64,000 nucleotides of DNA from Serratia microhaemolytica (GTDB lineage: Bacteria; Pseudomonadota; Gammaproteobacteria; Enterobacterales; Enterobacteriaceae), in contig NZ_SBEF01000016.1 in assembly GCF_004011885.1 (NCBI RefSeq), positions 1 to 64,000 on the forward strand, given 5' to 3'. Both the position numbers and the translations under genes were made by a program. Below the pieces are notes generated by a model. That model saw only the letters and a program-made list of their open reading frames with translations. It did no database searches and had not been told where the DNA came from. Shown here in pieces: positions 7,802 to 17,545 of the stretch. The stretch's first letter is position 1. Each line of letters opens with the position of its first letter.

Positions 7802-9724
7802 TTAAACAATATGGTAGTGCCCCTGTTTCATCGCCCGATGCCGCCATGAGATTAGCACCAGTGTCGAGAGCAGCGTGCCGAACAGTGCTGAGCCAAACCA
7901 GATAGTTGCAGAGAGCACTGCTCCAAGACCGTTGTCATGTAGCAGGAACAGCGAGAAAATGCCTGCGCCAGGGGTAGAAAGCCCTATGCTGAAACTTCCC
8001 ACTATTGCACCCGTTGCCATTGAACCTATCAGGAATGAACCGATCACCCGCACCGGATCTTCAATCGCCATCGGTATTGCCCCTTCTGTTATGCCTGCTA
8101 ATCCCAGCAACCAGGTAGATTTACCGGTTTCAATTTCAAATGGTTGAAATAGCCGTGGTGCCAGTATCGTGGAGAGTGTGACGGTAAATGCTGAAACCAT
8201 TTTTACTGAGGCAAAGATGGCATAAGGGCCATAGACACCGTTGGCCATGGCACCAAGACAGAAGGCATAAGCCGCTTTATTGACCGGGCCACCAAGATCA
8301 AATGAGCACATGAAACCCAGAATGGCACCTAACACGAGGGCATTGGCGCCTGATAGATCATTAAGCCACTGAGTGAGGCCGTTATTGATCCAGGCAACTG
8401 GCTGGCCTATCACAAACAGCATCAAACTACCGGCTACCAAGGTGCCTATGACCGGGTAGAGGTAGAAGGTCATAAAGCCATTGAAATTAGCGCTTAACCG
8501 CAGATGCAACTTAACCCAGCGCATCAGGTAGCCAGCAATCAGTCCGCCAACGACACCACCCAAAAAACCGGAGCCGATCATGTTGGCGGCCAACCCCGCA
8601 GCGAAGCCGGGGCCTAATGCCGGTTTATCGGCCAATGAGTAGGCGGTATAGGCGGCCAGTACTGGCACCATCAAGGTGCCAAGCATTCCACCACCCAGTT
8701 TACGGTACATCCATAGCCAGGAGTTTTGCTGTTCAAACAAATGCTGTAGACCAAAAATCTGTGCTAAAAGTACCGCAACTGCCAACACCGTACCGCCAGC
8801 AACAATCAATGGCACAGCAAATGAGATACCACTGAGTAGAGCCTGTTTGAGTTCGGTTTTGATGCTGTGCTTCGGTGCGGTGTGAGCACTGTGCTGGATA
8901 GGTATGCTACCGCCACCAGCTTGGCCTGCTGCTAGCGCTTGCTCTAGAAGACGTTCAGCATGTTTGATCGGTTCAGCCACTGAAGTTTCAATACGTGGGA
9001 TCGCGCCAAATCTTTCCACTTCTTTGATCGCCACATCAGCGGCGAAAATACACGCCGTCGCATCATTGAGCTGCTGCGCGGTCAAGCGCCCTTCAATACC
9101 ATTTGCACCCTGTTTTTCAACATAAACATTAATGCCCAGTTTACGGCCTGCTTTTTCCAGGTATTCCGCAGCCATGTAAGTGTGCGCAATGCCTGCTGGA
9201 CAAGCGGTGACGCATACCACGGTAGGTTGGGTGTCATCCGGTGTTACCGCAAGCGGGTTGGCCTCTGTCGCGCCACTGCTGAGTAATGCAATCAATTGTT
9301 CCGGTGTGGTCGCTTTCAGCACTGCCGCGCGTGTCTGATCATCAACCAGCGCGGTGGTTAATGCAGTCAGCAACTGCATATGGGTGGATCCAGCCTGATC
9401 CGCAGGGATCGCCAACAGAAAGATCATGTTGACGTTTTCCGGACCATCAATGCCTTGCCACTCCAGTGGAGTTTCCAGTGTGGCGACGGCAAATGCGGCC
9501 TGCTTGACACTCTCACTTTTACCATGTGGCACTGCTAGCCCTTCCCCCAATGCCGTTGGCGCTTGTGCTTCACGGGTAAACACGGCCTCGAGAAAAGCTT
9601 GTTTGTCATGGAGTTTATTTTGTGCCGCCAATTGATTTGCTAAAAAATGAATAGCTTGATCGCGTGTTGCGAAGGTGGTTTGCAGGTTTATCAGGCTGGG
9701 GTGGGTCAGGCTGCTTAGGTTCAT
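7802..9724 (-). CDS. mngA: PTS 2-O-alpha-mannosyl-D-glycerate transporter EIIABC, MngA
   Basis: 640 residues from ATG 9724, chosen because GAGGAT lies just upstream and the protein then begins MNLSSLTH as in the family; a longer frame to 9808 has no ribosome site. Domains in order: EIIA with phosphorylated His in AVPHGK (about residue 65), EIIB with Cys in CVTACPAGIAHTY (about residue 175), and a membrane EIIC (SGISFAVPLIVAGGTVL onward). It imports mannosylglycerate with phosphorylation for MngB. It is divergent from its regulator mngR. The promoter region has a CRP-like site. Confidence 0.95.
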   Translation of the reverse strand: MNLSSLTHPSLINLQTTFATRDQAIHFLANQLAAQNKLHDKQAFLEAVFTREAQAPTALGEGLAVPHGKSESVKQAAFAVATLETPLEWQGIDGPENVNMIFLLAIPADQAGSTHMQLLTALTTALVDDQTRAAVLKATTPEQLIALLSSGATEANPLAVTPDDTQPTVVCVTACPAGIAHTYMAAEYLEKAGRKLGINVYVEKQGANGIEGRLTAQQLNDATACIFAADVAIKEVERFGAIPRIETSVAEPIKHAERLLEQALAAGQAGGGSIPIQHSAHTAPKHSIKTELKQALLSGISFAVPLIVAGGTVLAVAVLLAQIFGLQHLFEQQNSWLWMYRKLGGGMLGTLMVPVLAAYTAYSLADKPALGPGFAAGLAANMIGSGFLGGVVGGLIAGYLMRWVKLHLRLSANFNGFMTFYLYPVIGTLVAGSLMLFVIGQPVAWINNGLTQWLNDLSGANALVLGAILGFMCSFDLGGPVNKAAYAFCLGAMANGVYGPYAIFASVKMVSAFTVTLSTILAPRLFQPFEIETGKSTWLLGLAGITEGAIPMAIEDPVRVIGSFLIGSMATGAIVGSFSIGLSTPGAGIFSLFLLHDNGLGAVLSATIWFGSALFGTLLSTLVLISWRHRAMKQGHYHIV

Positions 9725-9789
9725 AGCTATCCTCAATGTAACCAGGCCGGTTGGAAAACGGTTTGTCTTTATCACCAAACAGGCCGGGA

Positions 9790-9832
9790 TAATAGCAACC
9801 ATAACCACACCATTATGTGATTGGTATCAAAT
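9790..9832 (-). promoter_or_regulatory. Candidate CRP-dependent promoter of mngAB
   Basis: A CRP-like site TGTGATTGGTATCAAA (9817-9832; TGTGA-N6-TCAaA) is centred at 9824.5. On the minus strand a TATTAT -10 box lies at 9790-9795, predicting a start near 9783. The CRP centre is then about 41.5 nt upstream, the class II position. No good -35 box is seen, as expected for a CRP-dependent promoter. Just beyond, 9842-9865 holds two direct TTTGTATYWA-like repeats, possible MngR contacts. Confidence 0.45.
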
Positions 9833-9995
9833 AAATTAATTTTTGTATCTAATTTGTATTAATTCATATTTAGCACCAATAGATTTCCTTGCAATCAACA
9901 TGATGGATCCACTTGGGTGTATTTACTGCAAATTCAGCCAATAACAGATAGAATGCGCGTATCGTTGCCTGTCTATCTGTGGGGGATAGTAAACC

Positions 9996-10712
9996 ATGAG
10001 CAAAAAGCCTATCTATCGCCAGATCGCGGATGTTCTGCGTCAACAGATTGTGAGTGGTCAACTGCAACCGGGGGCTGTGTTACCTACTGAGGCACAATTG
10101 CGTGAGCAGTATCATGTCAGCCGTGTCACTGTGCGTCAGGCACTGAAGTTACTCAGTGACGAGTCGGTGATTGAAAGCCTGCAGGGCAGTGGTTGGTATG
10201 TGAAAGAAAAACCGGTGAATTACGATATTTATCAACTGACCAGTTTTTATGAAAAACTGGCAGATCGCAATGTGGAAACCCACAGCGATGTGCTGGCATT
10301 TCAGATCACCGATGCTTCACCTGAAATTGCTGCCGCGTTACGCTTGACTCCAGCGGAAAAGGTCTATTACGTCAAACGGGTACGTTATATCAACCAGAAA
10401 CCAGTGACGTTGGAAGAGACGTGGATGCCAGTGGCACTGTTTCCTGATCTCAGTTATCAGGTGATGCAAAAATCAAAGTATCACTATATTGAGCAAGTGA
10501 AAAAACGGGTGATAGAGCGTAGTGAACAGGAAATTATCCCCGTGATGCCATCCAGTGATGCAGTAAAAGCATTGGGGATTGATCCACATAAACCGATCCT
10601 GGAAAAAGTTTCTACCGGTTTTTTAAACGATGGCACTGTATTTGAATTCAGCCGTAATTTCTTTAAAAGTGACGAGTATAAATTCACGCTGGTGGCAAGG
10701 CGTAAGCATTAG
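9996..10712 (+). CDS. mngR: GntR-family regulator MngR (FarR)
   Basis: 238 residues. An N-terminal GntR winged helix-turn-helix (PIYRQIADVLRQQI, then VSRVTVRQALKLL near residues 43-56) is followed by a C-terminal UTRA ligand-binding domain. The family member in E. coli represses the mng genes and responds to mannosylglycerate or related signals, and was also described as fatty-acyl responsive. It is divergent from mngAB with 271 nt between the starts, the expected place for autoregulation. GGGGGAT upstream of ATG 9996 is the ribosome site. Confidence 0.9.
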   Translation: MSKKPIYRQIADVLRQQIVSGQLQPGAVLPTEAQLREQYHVSRVTVRQALKLLSDESVIESLQGSGWYVKEKPVNYDIYQLTSFYEKLADRNVETHSDVLAFQITDASPEIAAALRLTPAEKVYYVKRVRYINQKPVTLEETWMPVALFPDLSYQVMQKSKYHYIEQVKKRVIERSEQEIIPVMPSSDAVKALGIDPHKPILEKVSTGFLNDGTVFEFSRNFFKSDEYKFTLVARRKH

Positions 10713-10737
10713 CTCAAGCACCTCATCAGCATACACG

Positions 10738-10763
10738 CAGCTAGCACCGAATGCAGTGCTAGC
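10738..10763. terminator. Hairpin between convergent mngR and rlhA
   Basis: GCTAGCAC and GTGCTAGC pair perfectly around an 8-nt loop, in the 79-nt gap between the two convergent genes. No T run follows on either strand, so intrinsic termination is uncertain. Confidence 0.4.
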
Positions 10764-10791
10764 CGGTGGCTAACAGATTTCTGATTGATGC

Positions 10792-12765
10792 TTAACTTTC
10801 ACTCCGGATCTTACGTGATGGCAAAGTCGTGCATAGTTCTTCTGGGGTGATCGAGGCAACGATATTGCCTGGTGGTGGCATTTTGGCAATGTGGTGCTTG
10901 ATTTTACCCATGACGTGCATCTCACACGGTTTGCAGTTAAAACGTAGTGTCAACACCTCGTTGCCATGTACCAATTGCATCGGTGTTGCTTGCCAGCTTT
11001 TGATGTTGCCTTTGGCCTGCTTTGGGCACAAGTTAAAGGCAAAACGTAGGCAGTGTTTGGTGATCATCACGGGGACTTCGTCGCGCTGTTGGTGTGCTTC
11101 ATATGCAGCATCAATAAGTTGTACACCATAGCGTTGGTAAAACTGCCGCGCTTTATGGTTATAAACGTTAGCCAGAAAGCTGAGGTGTGTTTCTGGGTAA
11201 ACCGGTGGAGGTGAGCAGACCGGTTTTCGGCTGCCGCGTGGGTAAGCGGCCAGGCGAGCAGCATCAAGCTGCTCAATGGTTTCGCGGCGCAGTTGGTTCA
11301 ATAGGCTGTTGGGTACAAACAGCATCTCCGGTAGGTTGAGTGTGATATTGTGCGCGTAATAGAGCGTCTGTCCCAGCTTTGCTAAGCCTTGCTGTAGGTT
11401 ATCCGCTGCTTTGTCTGCGTTGGCTGCTGGTTCAAATGCACCGTTGAGTGAGTGTGTTACGCTGACTCCGTCTTCACTGCGGAGGGTGAGTCGCAGTTGC
11501 TGTGCTCCGCCGTTCAGTGTGATATCTACACCAATACGGCGCCTGCTGGAGCTTTTCAGTAATGCCTGTTGCCATTGGTGATCAAGATTGCGGTTGAGAA
11601 CTTGGTACGGGCGCGCTTTGTGTAGATCTGCCGGCATCTCATTCGGCCAGAGTCGATAGCGGTTTTCACCCATTTTTTCTACCGTATTAACCCGAAAACC
11701 CACCACTTCACGTTTAATCATTACATTCAGCCCATCACCATTGTGCAGGGGTTCTGTTGCGGTGACGTCCAGATATTTGCTGTCGACCTTGAGCACTTCA
11801 CCGACCGGTAGGCCGATAAATTTTGGTGAATCAAACGCGCCGATATCCTCTTTGCGGCCGTTGACAAAGTAATCAGTGTTACCACGGTGGAAGGTTTTGT
11901 CGGTGGAGGGGATAAAGAAATGCTCGGTACGTCCGGCGGAAGCTCGGGCTAAATCGCCGCGTTGCTCAATGATGGTGTCAAGCATTTGGCGGTAATGTGC
12001 AGTGATGTTTTTGACATAACTCATGTCTTTATAGCGCCCTTCAATTTTGAATGAGCGCACACCGGCGTCGATCAGTGCTGCCAGGTTGGCGGTTTGATCA
12101 TTATCTTTGATCGAGAGCAGATGTTTTTCATACGCGACAACACGCCCTTGGTCATCCTTCAGGGTATATGGCAGTCGGCAGGCTTGTGAGCAGTCGCCCC
12201 GGTTAGCACTGCGCCCAGTTTGTGCGTGTGAGATATAACACTGGCCAGAGTAGGCGACACAGAGTGCGCCGTGGATGAAAAACTCAATCACAGCGTCGGT
12301 CGCTGCAGCGATTTGCTGGATTTGATTGAGATTCAGCTCACGCGCCAGCACGATTTGGCTAAAACCAACATCAGCAAGAAATTTTGCTTTCTCGACACTG
12401 CGAATATCACATTGTGTGCTGGCGTGTAACTCGATTGGTGGCAGATCCAGTTCAAGGATCCCCATATCCTGGACAATCAGCGCATCAACACCGCTGTGAT
12501 AGAGCTCAGTAATCAGCTTTTGTGCCGGTTCAAGTTCATCGTCATGCAGAATCGTGTTGAGTGTAATGAATACTTTGGCACCATAGCGATGGGCGAATGG
12601 CACTAGTTGTGCGATATCGCGCAAGCTGTTACTGGCATTATGGCGTGCACCAAAGCCTGGGCCACCAATATAGATGGCATCGGCACCATGTAAGATGGCT
12701 TCACGGGCAATCTCAGTGTCACGGGCAGGGCTAAGCAGTTCAAGATGTGGCTGTTGTAGAGGCAT
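10792..12765 (-). CDS. rlhA: 23S rRNA 5-hydroxycytidine C2501 synthase RlhA
   Basis: 657 residues of the U32 peptidase-like family, formerly YdcP. RlhA hydroxylates C2501 of 23S rRNA using a prephenate-derived pathway. Clear signatures are ELLSPARDTEIAREAILHGAD at the N-terminus, FIHGALCVAYSGQCYIS near residue 163 and the Cys-rich RGDCSQACRLPY near 187, with a C-terminal set CLRFAFNLCP and CKPCEMHV that may bind iron-sulfur. The protein is full length. The paralogue TrhP (YegQ) is shorter, which argues against that assignment. Confidence 0.93.
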   Translation of the reverse strand: MPLQQPHLELLSPARDTEIAREAILHGADAIYIGGPGFGARHNASNSLRDIAQLVPFAHRYGAKVFITLNTILHDDELEPAQKLITELYHSGVDALIVQDMGILELDLPPIELHASTQCDIRSVEKAKFLADVGFSQIVLARELNLNQIQQIAAATDAVIEFFIHGALCVAYSGQCYISHAQTGRSANRGDCSQACRLPYTLKDDQGRVVAYEKHLLSIKDNDQTANLAALIDAGVRSFKIEGRYKDMSYVKNITAHYRQMLDTIIEQRGDLARASAGRTEHFFIPSTDKTFHRGNTDYFVNGRKEDIGAFDSPKFIGLPVGEVLKVDSKYLDVTATEPLHNGDGLNVMIKREVVGFRVNTVEKMGENRYRLWPNEMPADLHKARPYQVLNRNLDHQWQQALLKSSSRRRIGVDITLNGGAQQLRLTLRSEDGVSVTHSLNGAFEPAANADKAADNLQQGLAKLGQTLYYAHNITLNLPEMLFVPNSLLNQLRRETIEQLDAARLAAYPRGSRKPVCSPPPVYPETHLSFLANVYNHKARQFYQRYGVQLIDAAYEAHQQRDEVPVMITKHCLRFAFNLCPKQAKGNIKSWQATPMQLVHGNEVLTLRFNCKPCEMHVMGKIKHHIAKMPPPGNIVASITPEELCTTLPSRKIRSES

Positions 12766-12999
12766 GGTGTTGTCGTTATCTGTGGTGGTCAGCGGGCAAA
12801 ATAACTGTATTTGGTATCGTTGATCAAGTGGCGATGTTGGATATGGCCATGGCAGAGATCAGAACACCGGCCTGTGACACAGCAATCGTCTGGACTGGCT
12901 CAGGGGAGCGGGTTCACCGTGCAGCAGTAAGCTCGCTAAAGAAACACAGTAAAGAAAATGTTTTTTGTTGACTACTTGGCCTATTGCTAACTTTTTGGT

Positions 13000-13024
13000 T
13001 ACAATGATGAGCGTAATCGAGCAT
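13000..13024 (+). promoter_or_regulatory. glpD promoter -10 and GlpR operator
   Basis: ATGAGCGTAATCGAGCAT at 13007-13024 fits the GlpR operator pattern (ATGnTCG-N4-CGAnCAT). A TACAAT -10 box at 13000-13005 directly precedes it, so repressor binding would cover the start point about 34 nt before the glpD ATG. No good -35 box is seen at 16-18 nt spacing. In E. coli glpD is GlpR-repressed and CRP-activated; here the operator is visible, but I did not find a clear CRP site. Confidence 0.6.
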
Positions 13025-13057
13025 TAAAAGTGTTATTTCGAGCAATCCGAGGGCGAA

Positions 13058-14554
13058 ATGGAAACGAAAGATTTAATTGTTATTGGTGGTGGCATCAATG
13101 GTGCTGGCATTGCGGCAGATGCTGCCGGGCGTGGGCTTTCCGTGTTGCTGTTGGAGGCGAAAGATTTAGCCTGTTCAACTTCTTCTGCCAGCTCAAAGCT
13201 GATCCACGGCGGTTTGCGTTATCTGGAGCACTATGAATTTCGCCTAGTACGTGAGGCGCTAGCCGAGCGCGAAGTACTGTTGAAAATGGCCCCTCACATC
13301 GCTTTTCCAATGCGTTTCCGTTTGCCGCATCAACCGCATTTGCGCCCAGCGTGGATGATCCGTGCCGGGCTGTTTCTCTATGATCATTTAGGCCAGCGTT
13401 CAACATTGCCAGCCAGCCATGGATTGCGCTTTGGTGCAGATTCGGTGTTGAAACCGGAAATTACGCGCGGTTTCGAATATTCTGACTGCTGGGTCGATGA
13501 TGCGCGTTTGGTGGTGTTAAACGCTCAGGCGGTAGTGGAGCGTGGTGGCGAAGTGCTAACGCGGACAAGGGTCACGGCAGCGCGGCGAGAAAATGGCCTG
13601 TGGATAGTGGAAGCGGTCGACATTGATAGCGGTAACACCTTCACGTGGCGTGCTAAAGGATTGGTGAATGCCAGTGGCCCGTGGGTGAAGCAGTTGTTTG
13701 ATCAGAATCTGAAGCTGAAATCGCCTTATGGTATCCGTCTGATCAAAGGTAGCCATATTGTGGTGCCGCGCGTTCATCAGCAGCCACAGGCCTATATTTT
13801 ACAGAACGAAGATAAGCGGATTGTGTTTGTTATCCCTTGGCTGGAGCAGTTTTCGATTATTGGCACCACCGATGTGGAGTATCACGGCGATGCGGGTGCA
13901 GCGCATATCGATCAACAGGAGATTGACTACCTGTTGAAAGTCTATAACCACCATTTTAAACAGCCGCTGAGCCGTGATGATATCGTCTGGACTTACTCTG
14001 GTGTACGTCCGCTGTGTGATGATGAGTCAGACTCGCCACAGGCGATCACGCGTGATTACACCCTCGATCTACAAGATGAACAGGGTCAGGCTCCTCTGCT
14101 TTCGGTGTTTGGTGGCAAATTGACCACCTATCGCAAACTGGCGGAACATGCGTTGGATAAACTGGCGGGTTACTATCCAAACTGTGGTGCGGCTTGGACT
14201 AAACAGATGGTGCTACCAGGCGGTAACATTGGCGCTGATCGTGCCGCTTATGCCGCTAAGCTTGGGCGGCAATATCCTTGGTTACCAGAGTCATTGGCGC
14301 GCCGCTATGCCTATACCTATGGTAGCCATAGCGAGCTGATTTTGGCTGGTGCGCGCGGTGTTGCTGATTTGGGTGAAGAGTTTGGCCACCAGTGCTATGA
14401 AGCTGAACTGCGTTATCTGGTAGATAAGGAGTGGGTGGTTGAGTTGGATGATGCTATCTGGCGTAGAACTAAACTTGGCATGTGGTTGACATCCGAACAA
14501 AAAATGCGAATTGAAAATTGGCTGGCTGAACATCTGCCGGCAACAACGCTATAA
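13058..14554 (+). CDS. glpD: Aerobic glycerol-3-phosphate dehydrogenase GlpD
   Basis: 498 residues. A membrane-associated FAD enzyme that oxidises sn-glycerol 3-phosphate to dihydroxyacetone phosphate and reduces ubiquinone. The N-terminal FAD-binding IVIGGGINGAGIAADAAGRG is intact. The following SKLIHGGLRYLEHYEFRLV block is a DAO-family signature, and FGGKLTTYRKLAEHA near residue 350 is conserved. GAGGG precedes ATG 13058. The E. coli neighbours glpE, glpG and glpR are absent. An HPP-family gene follows after 46 nt. Confidence 0.95.
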   Translation: METKDLIVIGGGINGAGIAADAAGRGLSVLLLEAKDLACSTSSASSKLIHGGLRYLEHYEFRLVREALAEREVLLKMAPHIAFPMRFRLPHQPHLRPAWMIRAGLFLYDHLGQRSTLPASHGLRFGADSVLKPEITRGFEYSDCWVDDARLVVLNAQAVVERGGEVLTRTRVTAARRENGLWIVEAVDIDSGNTFTWRAKGLVNASGPWVKQLFDQNLKLKSPYGIRLIKGSHIVVPRVHQQPQAYILQNEDKRIVFVIPWLEQFSIIGTTDVEYHGDAGAAHIDQQEIDYLLKVYNHHFKQPLSRDDIVWTYSGVRPLCDDESDSPQAITRDYTLDLQDEQGQAPLLSVFGGKLTTYRKLAEHALDKLAGYYPNCGAAWTKQMVLPGGNIGADRAAYAAKLGRQYPWLPESLARRYAYTYGSHSELILAGARGVADLGEEFGHQCYEAELRYLVDKEWVVELDDAIWRRTKLGMWLTSEQKMRIENWLAEHLPATTL

Positions 14555-14600
14555 CAGCAACCATGCAGCAACGGCCATAACCTGTGCAAGGAGTGTCAAG

Positions 14601-15137
14601 ATGGCAAAGTGGGGCGGTGGCGGCAGTCTGCCACCAAAATCGAATAGTGTGCAGTTGTTGAAAGGGGCGATCGGTGGTTTTTTCGGTATTCTGCTGCTCG
14701 GCTACCTGGGCGAAACAACCGGTGATCCGTGGTTGATGGCACCGTTTGGTGCCACCTGTGTACTGCTGTTTACTGTGCCGAGTTCGCCATTGGCACAGCC
14801 GCGTAATGTGATTGGTGGTCACCTGACCACTGCGGCGATTGGTCTGTTGGCTTTGTATAGCTTGGGCGATGCGATCTGGGTGATGGCGCTGGCAGTGGCG
14901 ATATCCATTCTACTGATGCAGTTATTGCGCACCATACATCCACCGGCAGGAGCCAATCCGTTGCTGATCATCTTGGCAGGTAAGCAGGTGGTTGATGTCT
15001 CGTTTCTGCTCACCCCAGTGCTGGTTGGCAGTGTGTTGCTGGTAATATTGGCGGCATTGGTCAATAACTGGGGGCGCGAGAGTTGGCCGGTCTACTGGCA
15101 TGGTATCAGGCGGCAACGGCGAGAAGATGAAGCATAG
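14601..15137 (+). CDS. HPP family integral membrane protein
   Basis: 178 residues starting at ATG 14601, which has AAGGAG 8 nt upstream; a longer frame back to 14511 overlaps glpD and is rejected. Four to five hydrophobic segments and the family motif TIHPPAGANP near residue 111 identify the HPP family. Some HPP proteins are linked to nitrite transport in chloroplasts and cyanobacteria; most bacterial members have no known role. It could be co-transcribed with glpD, but there is no known functional link. Confidence 0.8.
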   Translation: MAKWGGGGSLPPKSNSVQLLKGAIGGFFGILLLGYLGETTGDPWLMAPFGATCVLLFTVPSSPLAQPRNVIGGHLTTAAIGLLALYSLGDAIWVMALAVAISILLMQLLRTIHPPAGANPLLIILAGKQVVDVSFLLTPVLVGSVLLVILAALVNNWGRESWPVYWHGIRRQRREDEA

Positions 15138-15494
15138 TCTCATCGGCGAACAGCACTATTTTGGTGTCGTACCCTGGTTGGCGTACTCGTCTGTTGTCTT
15201 TACGCTATGTTCTCTGTGTGCTGTCGGTGTCTAAACTGACAGCACTGTGACACCTGTTGGGATCAGCAGGTAATTTCGACTCAGCCGTGGGTCATACTGG
15301 TCAGTTACCTCAACTTGCCGGGTTAATGTTTATCGTTCATGTTGGCACCTGTGGCTGTGGCCAAGGTGCATCACGCACTTTTCCCCATCTCGCCATTGAT
15401 TTTATTGCCGCTTGGCACCATGTTAATTAGCACAGTTTATTTTGTTTAATTCCACAGCCCGATGTGCTGTTGTACGCTACTCAGGATCCCCGTT
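15138..15494. other. Gene-less stretch before prlC
   Basis: 357 nt with no supported gene. A 34-codon frame at 15326-15430 exists but has no recognisable homology or ribosome site. CCCCATCT near 15382 resembles a sigma-32 -10 element, but I see no matching -35. The prlC ribosome site is weak (GGATCCCCGTT before ATG 15495). Confidence 0.4.
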
Positions 15495-17537
15495 ATGAAA
15501 AACCCATTGCTGAACCCGTTTTACCTGCCCCCCTTTTCGGCTATCGAACCGGAGGATATTGTCCCGGCAGTACAGTCAGCACTGGATGATTGCCGTGCCA
15601 CGGTGGAGCGTGTTGTTGCTCAACCAGGACCATTTAGTTGGCACAATCTCTGCCAGCCATTAGCGGAGAGTGACGATCGTTTAGCGCGTATTTGGTCGCC
15701 AGTCAGTCACCTTAATGCCGTGAAAAATAGCGCCGAATTGCGCGCCGCGTATGAGCAGGTGCTGCCATTGTTGGCAGAATATGGCACTTGGGTGGGTCAG
15801 CATGAGGGGTTGTACCAGGCTTACCGCAGCTTGAAGCAGGGGGAGGGCTTTGCTCTACTAAGCCAGCCCGAGCGTAAAGCGGTGGAGAATGCACTGCGCG
15901 ATTTCGAGCTTTCCGGCATTGGTTTGGCAGCGGAAAAGCAGCAGCGCTATGGCGAGATTGTCGCGCGTTTGTCTGAACTCTCTTCCAGCTACAGCAACAA
16001 CGTCCTTGATGCGACAATGGCTTGGAGCAAGTTGATCACGGATGTCAGTGAGTTAACTGGCCTGCCAGAGAGTGCCTTAGCACAGGCACAGGCGATGGCA
16101 GAAAGTCGTGAACTGGAAGGCTGGCTGTTAACACTGGATATGCCAAGTTATCTGCCGGTGATGACTTATGCCGATAATCGTGCTCTGCGTGAAGAGATCT
16201 ACCGTGCTTATCTGACACGAGCGTCTGATCAGGGGCCAAATGCCGGGCAGTGGGATAACAGTGATGTGATGGCAGAGATATTGGCACTGCGCCATGAATT
16301 GGCGCAGTTGCTTGGGTTTGCCAATTATGCCGAGAAATCACTCGCGACTAAAATGGCACAGAGTCCTGACCAAGTGCTTAACTTCCTGCATGATCTGGCT
16401 GCTCGTGCGCGTCCACAAGCTGAACAGGAACTGGCACAGTTACAGGCTTTTGCGCAACAGCACTACGGTGTTGAACAACTTGCAGCCTGGGACATCACCT
16501 ATTACAGCGAAAAACAGAAGCAGCATCTATTTTCGATCAGTGACGAGCAGCTACGGCCCTATTTTCCTGAACCACGGGTATTAAATGGATTGTTTGAAGT
16601 GGTCAGACGTGTTTTTGGTGTTAGCGCTAAACAGCGCCACGATGTTGATTGCTGGCACCCCGACGTGCGTTTCTTCGATCTGTTTGCGGCAGATGGTGAG
16701 CTGTGTGGCAGTTTTTATCTCGATCTCTACGCACGCGAGCATAAACGCGGCGGAGCCTGGATGGATGAGTGTGTTGGCAAATTGAGCAAGTCGGATGGCT
16801 CACAGCAGAAACCCGTCGCCTATCTTACCTGTAACTTTAATCGCCCATTGGGTGACCAACCGGCACTGTTTACCCACGATGAGGTGATCACGCTGTTTCA
16901 TGAGTTTGGTCACGGTTTGCATCATATGCTGACCCAAATTGATACCGCTGGAGTTTCTGGCATTAATGGCGTCGCTTGGGATGCAGTTGAATTACCCAGC
17001 CAATTTCTAGAAAACTGGTGCTGGGAGCCAGAAGCACTGGCGTTTATTTCAGGCCATGTTGATAGTGGTGAACCTCTGCCGCAAGCACTGCTAGAAAAGA
17101 TGCTGGCAGCGAAAAATTATCAGGCCGCACTGTTTATTCTGCGCCAACTGGAGTTTGGATTATTTGATTTCCGCTTACATGCCGAATACAACCCAGCAAA
17201 TGGGGCGCAGATCCTAGCGACATTGGCTGAAGTGAAAAAACAGGTTGCTGTGGTGCCTTCGCCTACCTGGGGACGCTTCCCGCACGCATTCAGCCATATT
17301 TTTGCTGGTGGTTACGCCGCTGGTTACTACAGCTACCTATGGGCGGAGGTACTTTCAGCCGACGCCTATTCGCGGTTTGAACAGGAAGGGATTTTCAATG
17401 CGCAAACCGGCAGCGATTTCCTGCAACACATTCTGTCGCGCGGCGGCTCTGAGGAACCAATGACACTTTTTCAGCGTTTCCGTGGTCGTGAACCTCAGCT
17501 TGATGCCATGCTGCGCCATTACGGTATCAAGGGATAA
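15495..17537 (+). CDS. prlC: Oligopeptidase A (PrlC)
   Basis: 680 residues from ATG 15495, equal to the E. coli enzyme; the ATG at 15462 would add 11 unrelated residues. A cytoplasmic M3-family zinc metallopeptidase that degrades peptides and cleaved signal peptides. The zinc-binding HEFGHGLHHML is near residue 470, with the downstream Glu in LENWCWEPEAL as third ligand region. It is followed 8 nt later by rsmJ, an arrangement also seen in E. coli, so the pair is an operon. Confidence 0.95.
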   Translation: MKNPLLNPFYLPPFSAIEPEDIVPAVQSALDDCRATVERVVAQPGPFSWHNLCQPLAESDDRLARIWSPVSHLNAVKNSAELRAAYEQVLPLLAEYGTWVGQHEGLYQAYRSLKQGEGFALLSQPERKAVENALRDFELSGIGLAAEKQQRYGEIVARLSELSSSYSNNVLDATMAWSKLITDVSELTGLPESALAQAQAMAESRELEGWLLTLDMPSYLPVMTYADNRALREEIYRAYLTRASDQGPNAGQWDNSDVMAEILALRHELAQLLGFANYAEKSLATKMAQSPDQVLNFLHDLAARARPQAEQELAQLQAFAQQHYGVEQLAAWDITYYSEKQKQHLFSISDEQLRPYFPEPRVLNGLFEVVRRVFGVSAKQRHDVDCWHPDVRFFDLFAADGELCGSFYLDLYAREHKRGGAWMDECVGKLSKSDGSQQKPVAYLTCNFNRPLGDQPALFTHDEVITLFHEFGHGLHHMLTQIDTAGVSGINGVAWDAVELPSQFLENWCWEPEALAFISGHVDSGEPLPQALLEKMLAAKNYQAALFILRQLEFGLFDFRLHAEYNPANGAQILATLAEVKKQVAVVPSPTWGRFPHAFSHIFAGGYAAGYYSYLWAEVLSADAYSRFEQEGIFNAQTGSDFLQHILSRGGSEEPMTLFQRFRGREPQLDAMLRHYGIKG

Positions 17538-17545
17538 GCTGAGCA

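Noticed and set aside
15370-15400. Possible sigma-32 promoter of prlC (CCCCATCT)
   Set aside because: No matching -35 element at usable spacing.
15326-15430. 34-codon frame before prlC (MFIVHVGTCGCGQGAS...)
   Set aside because: No ribosome site and no recognised family; too short to support.
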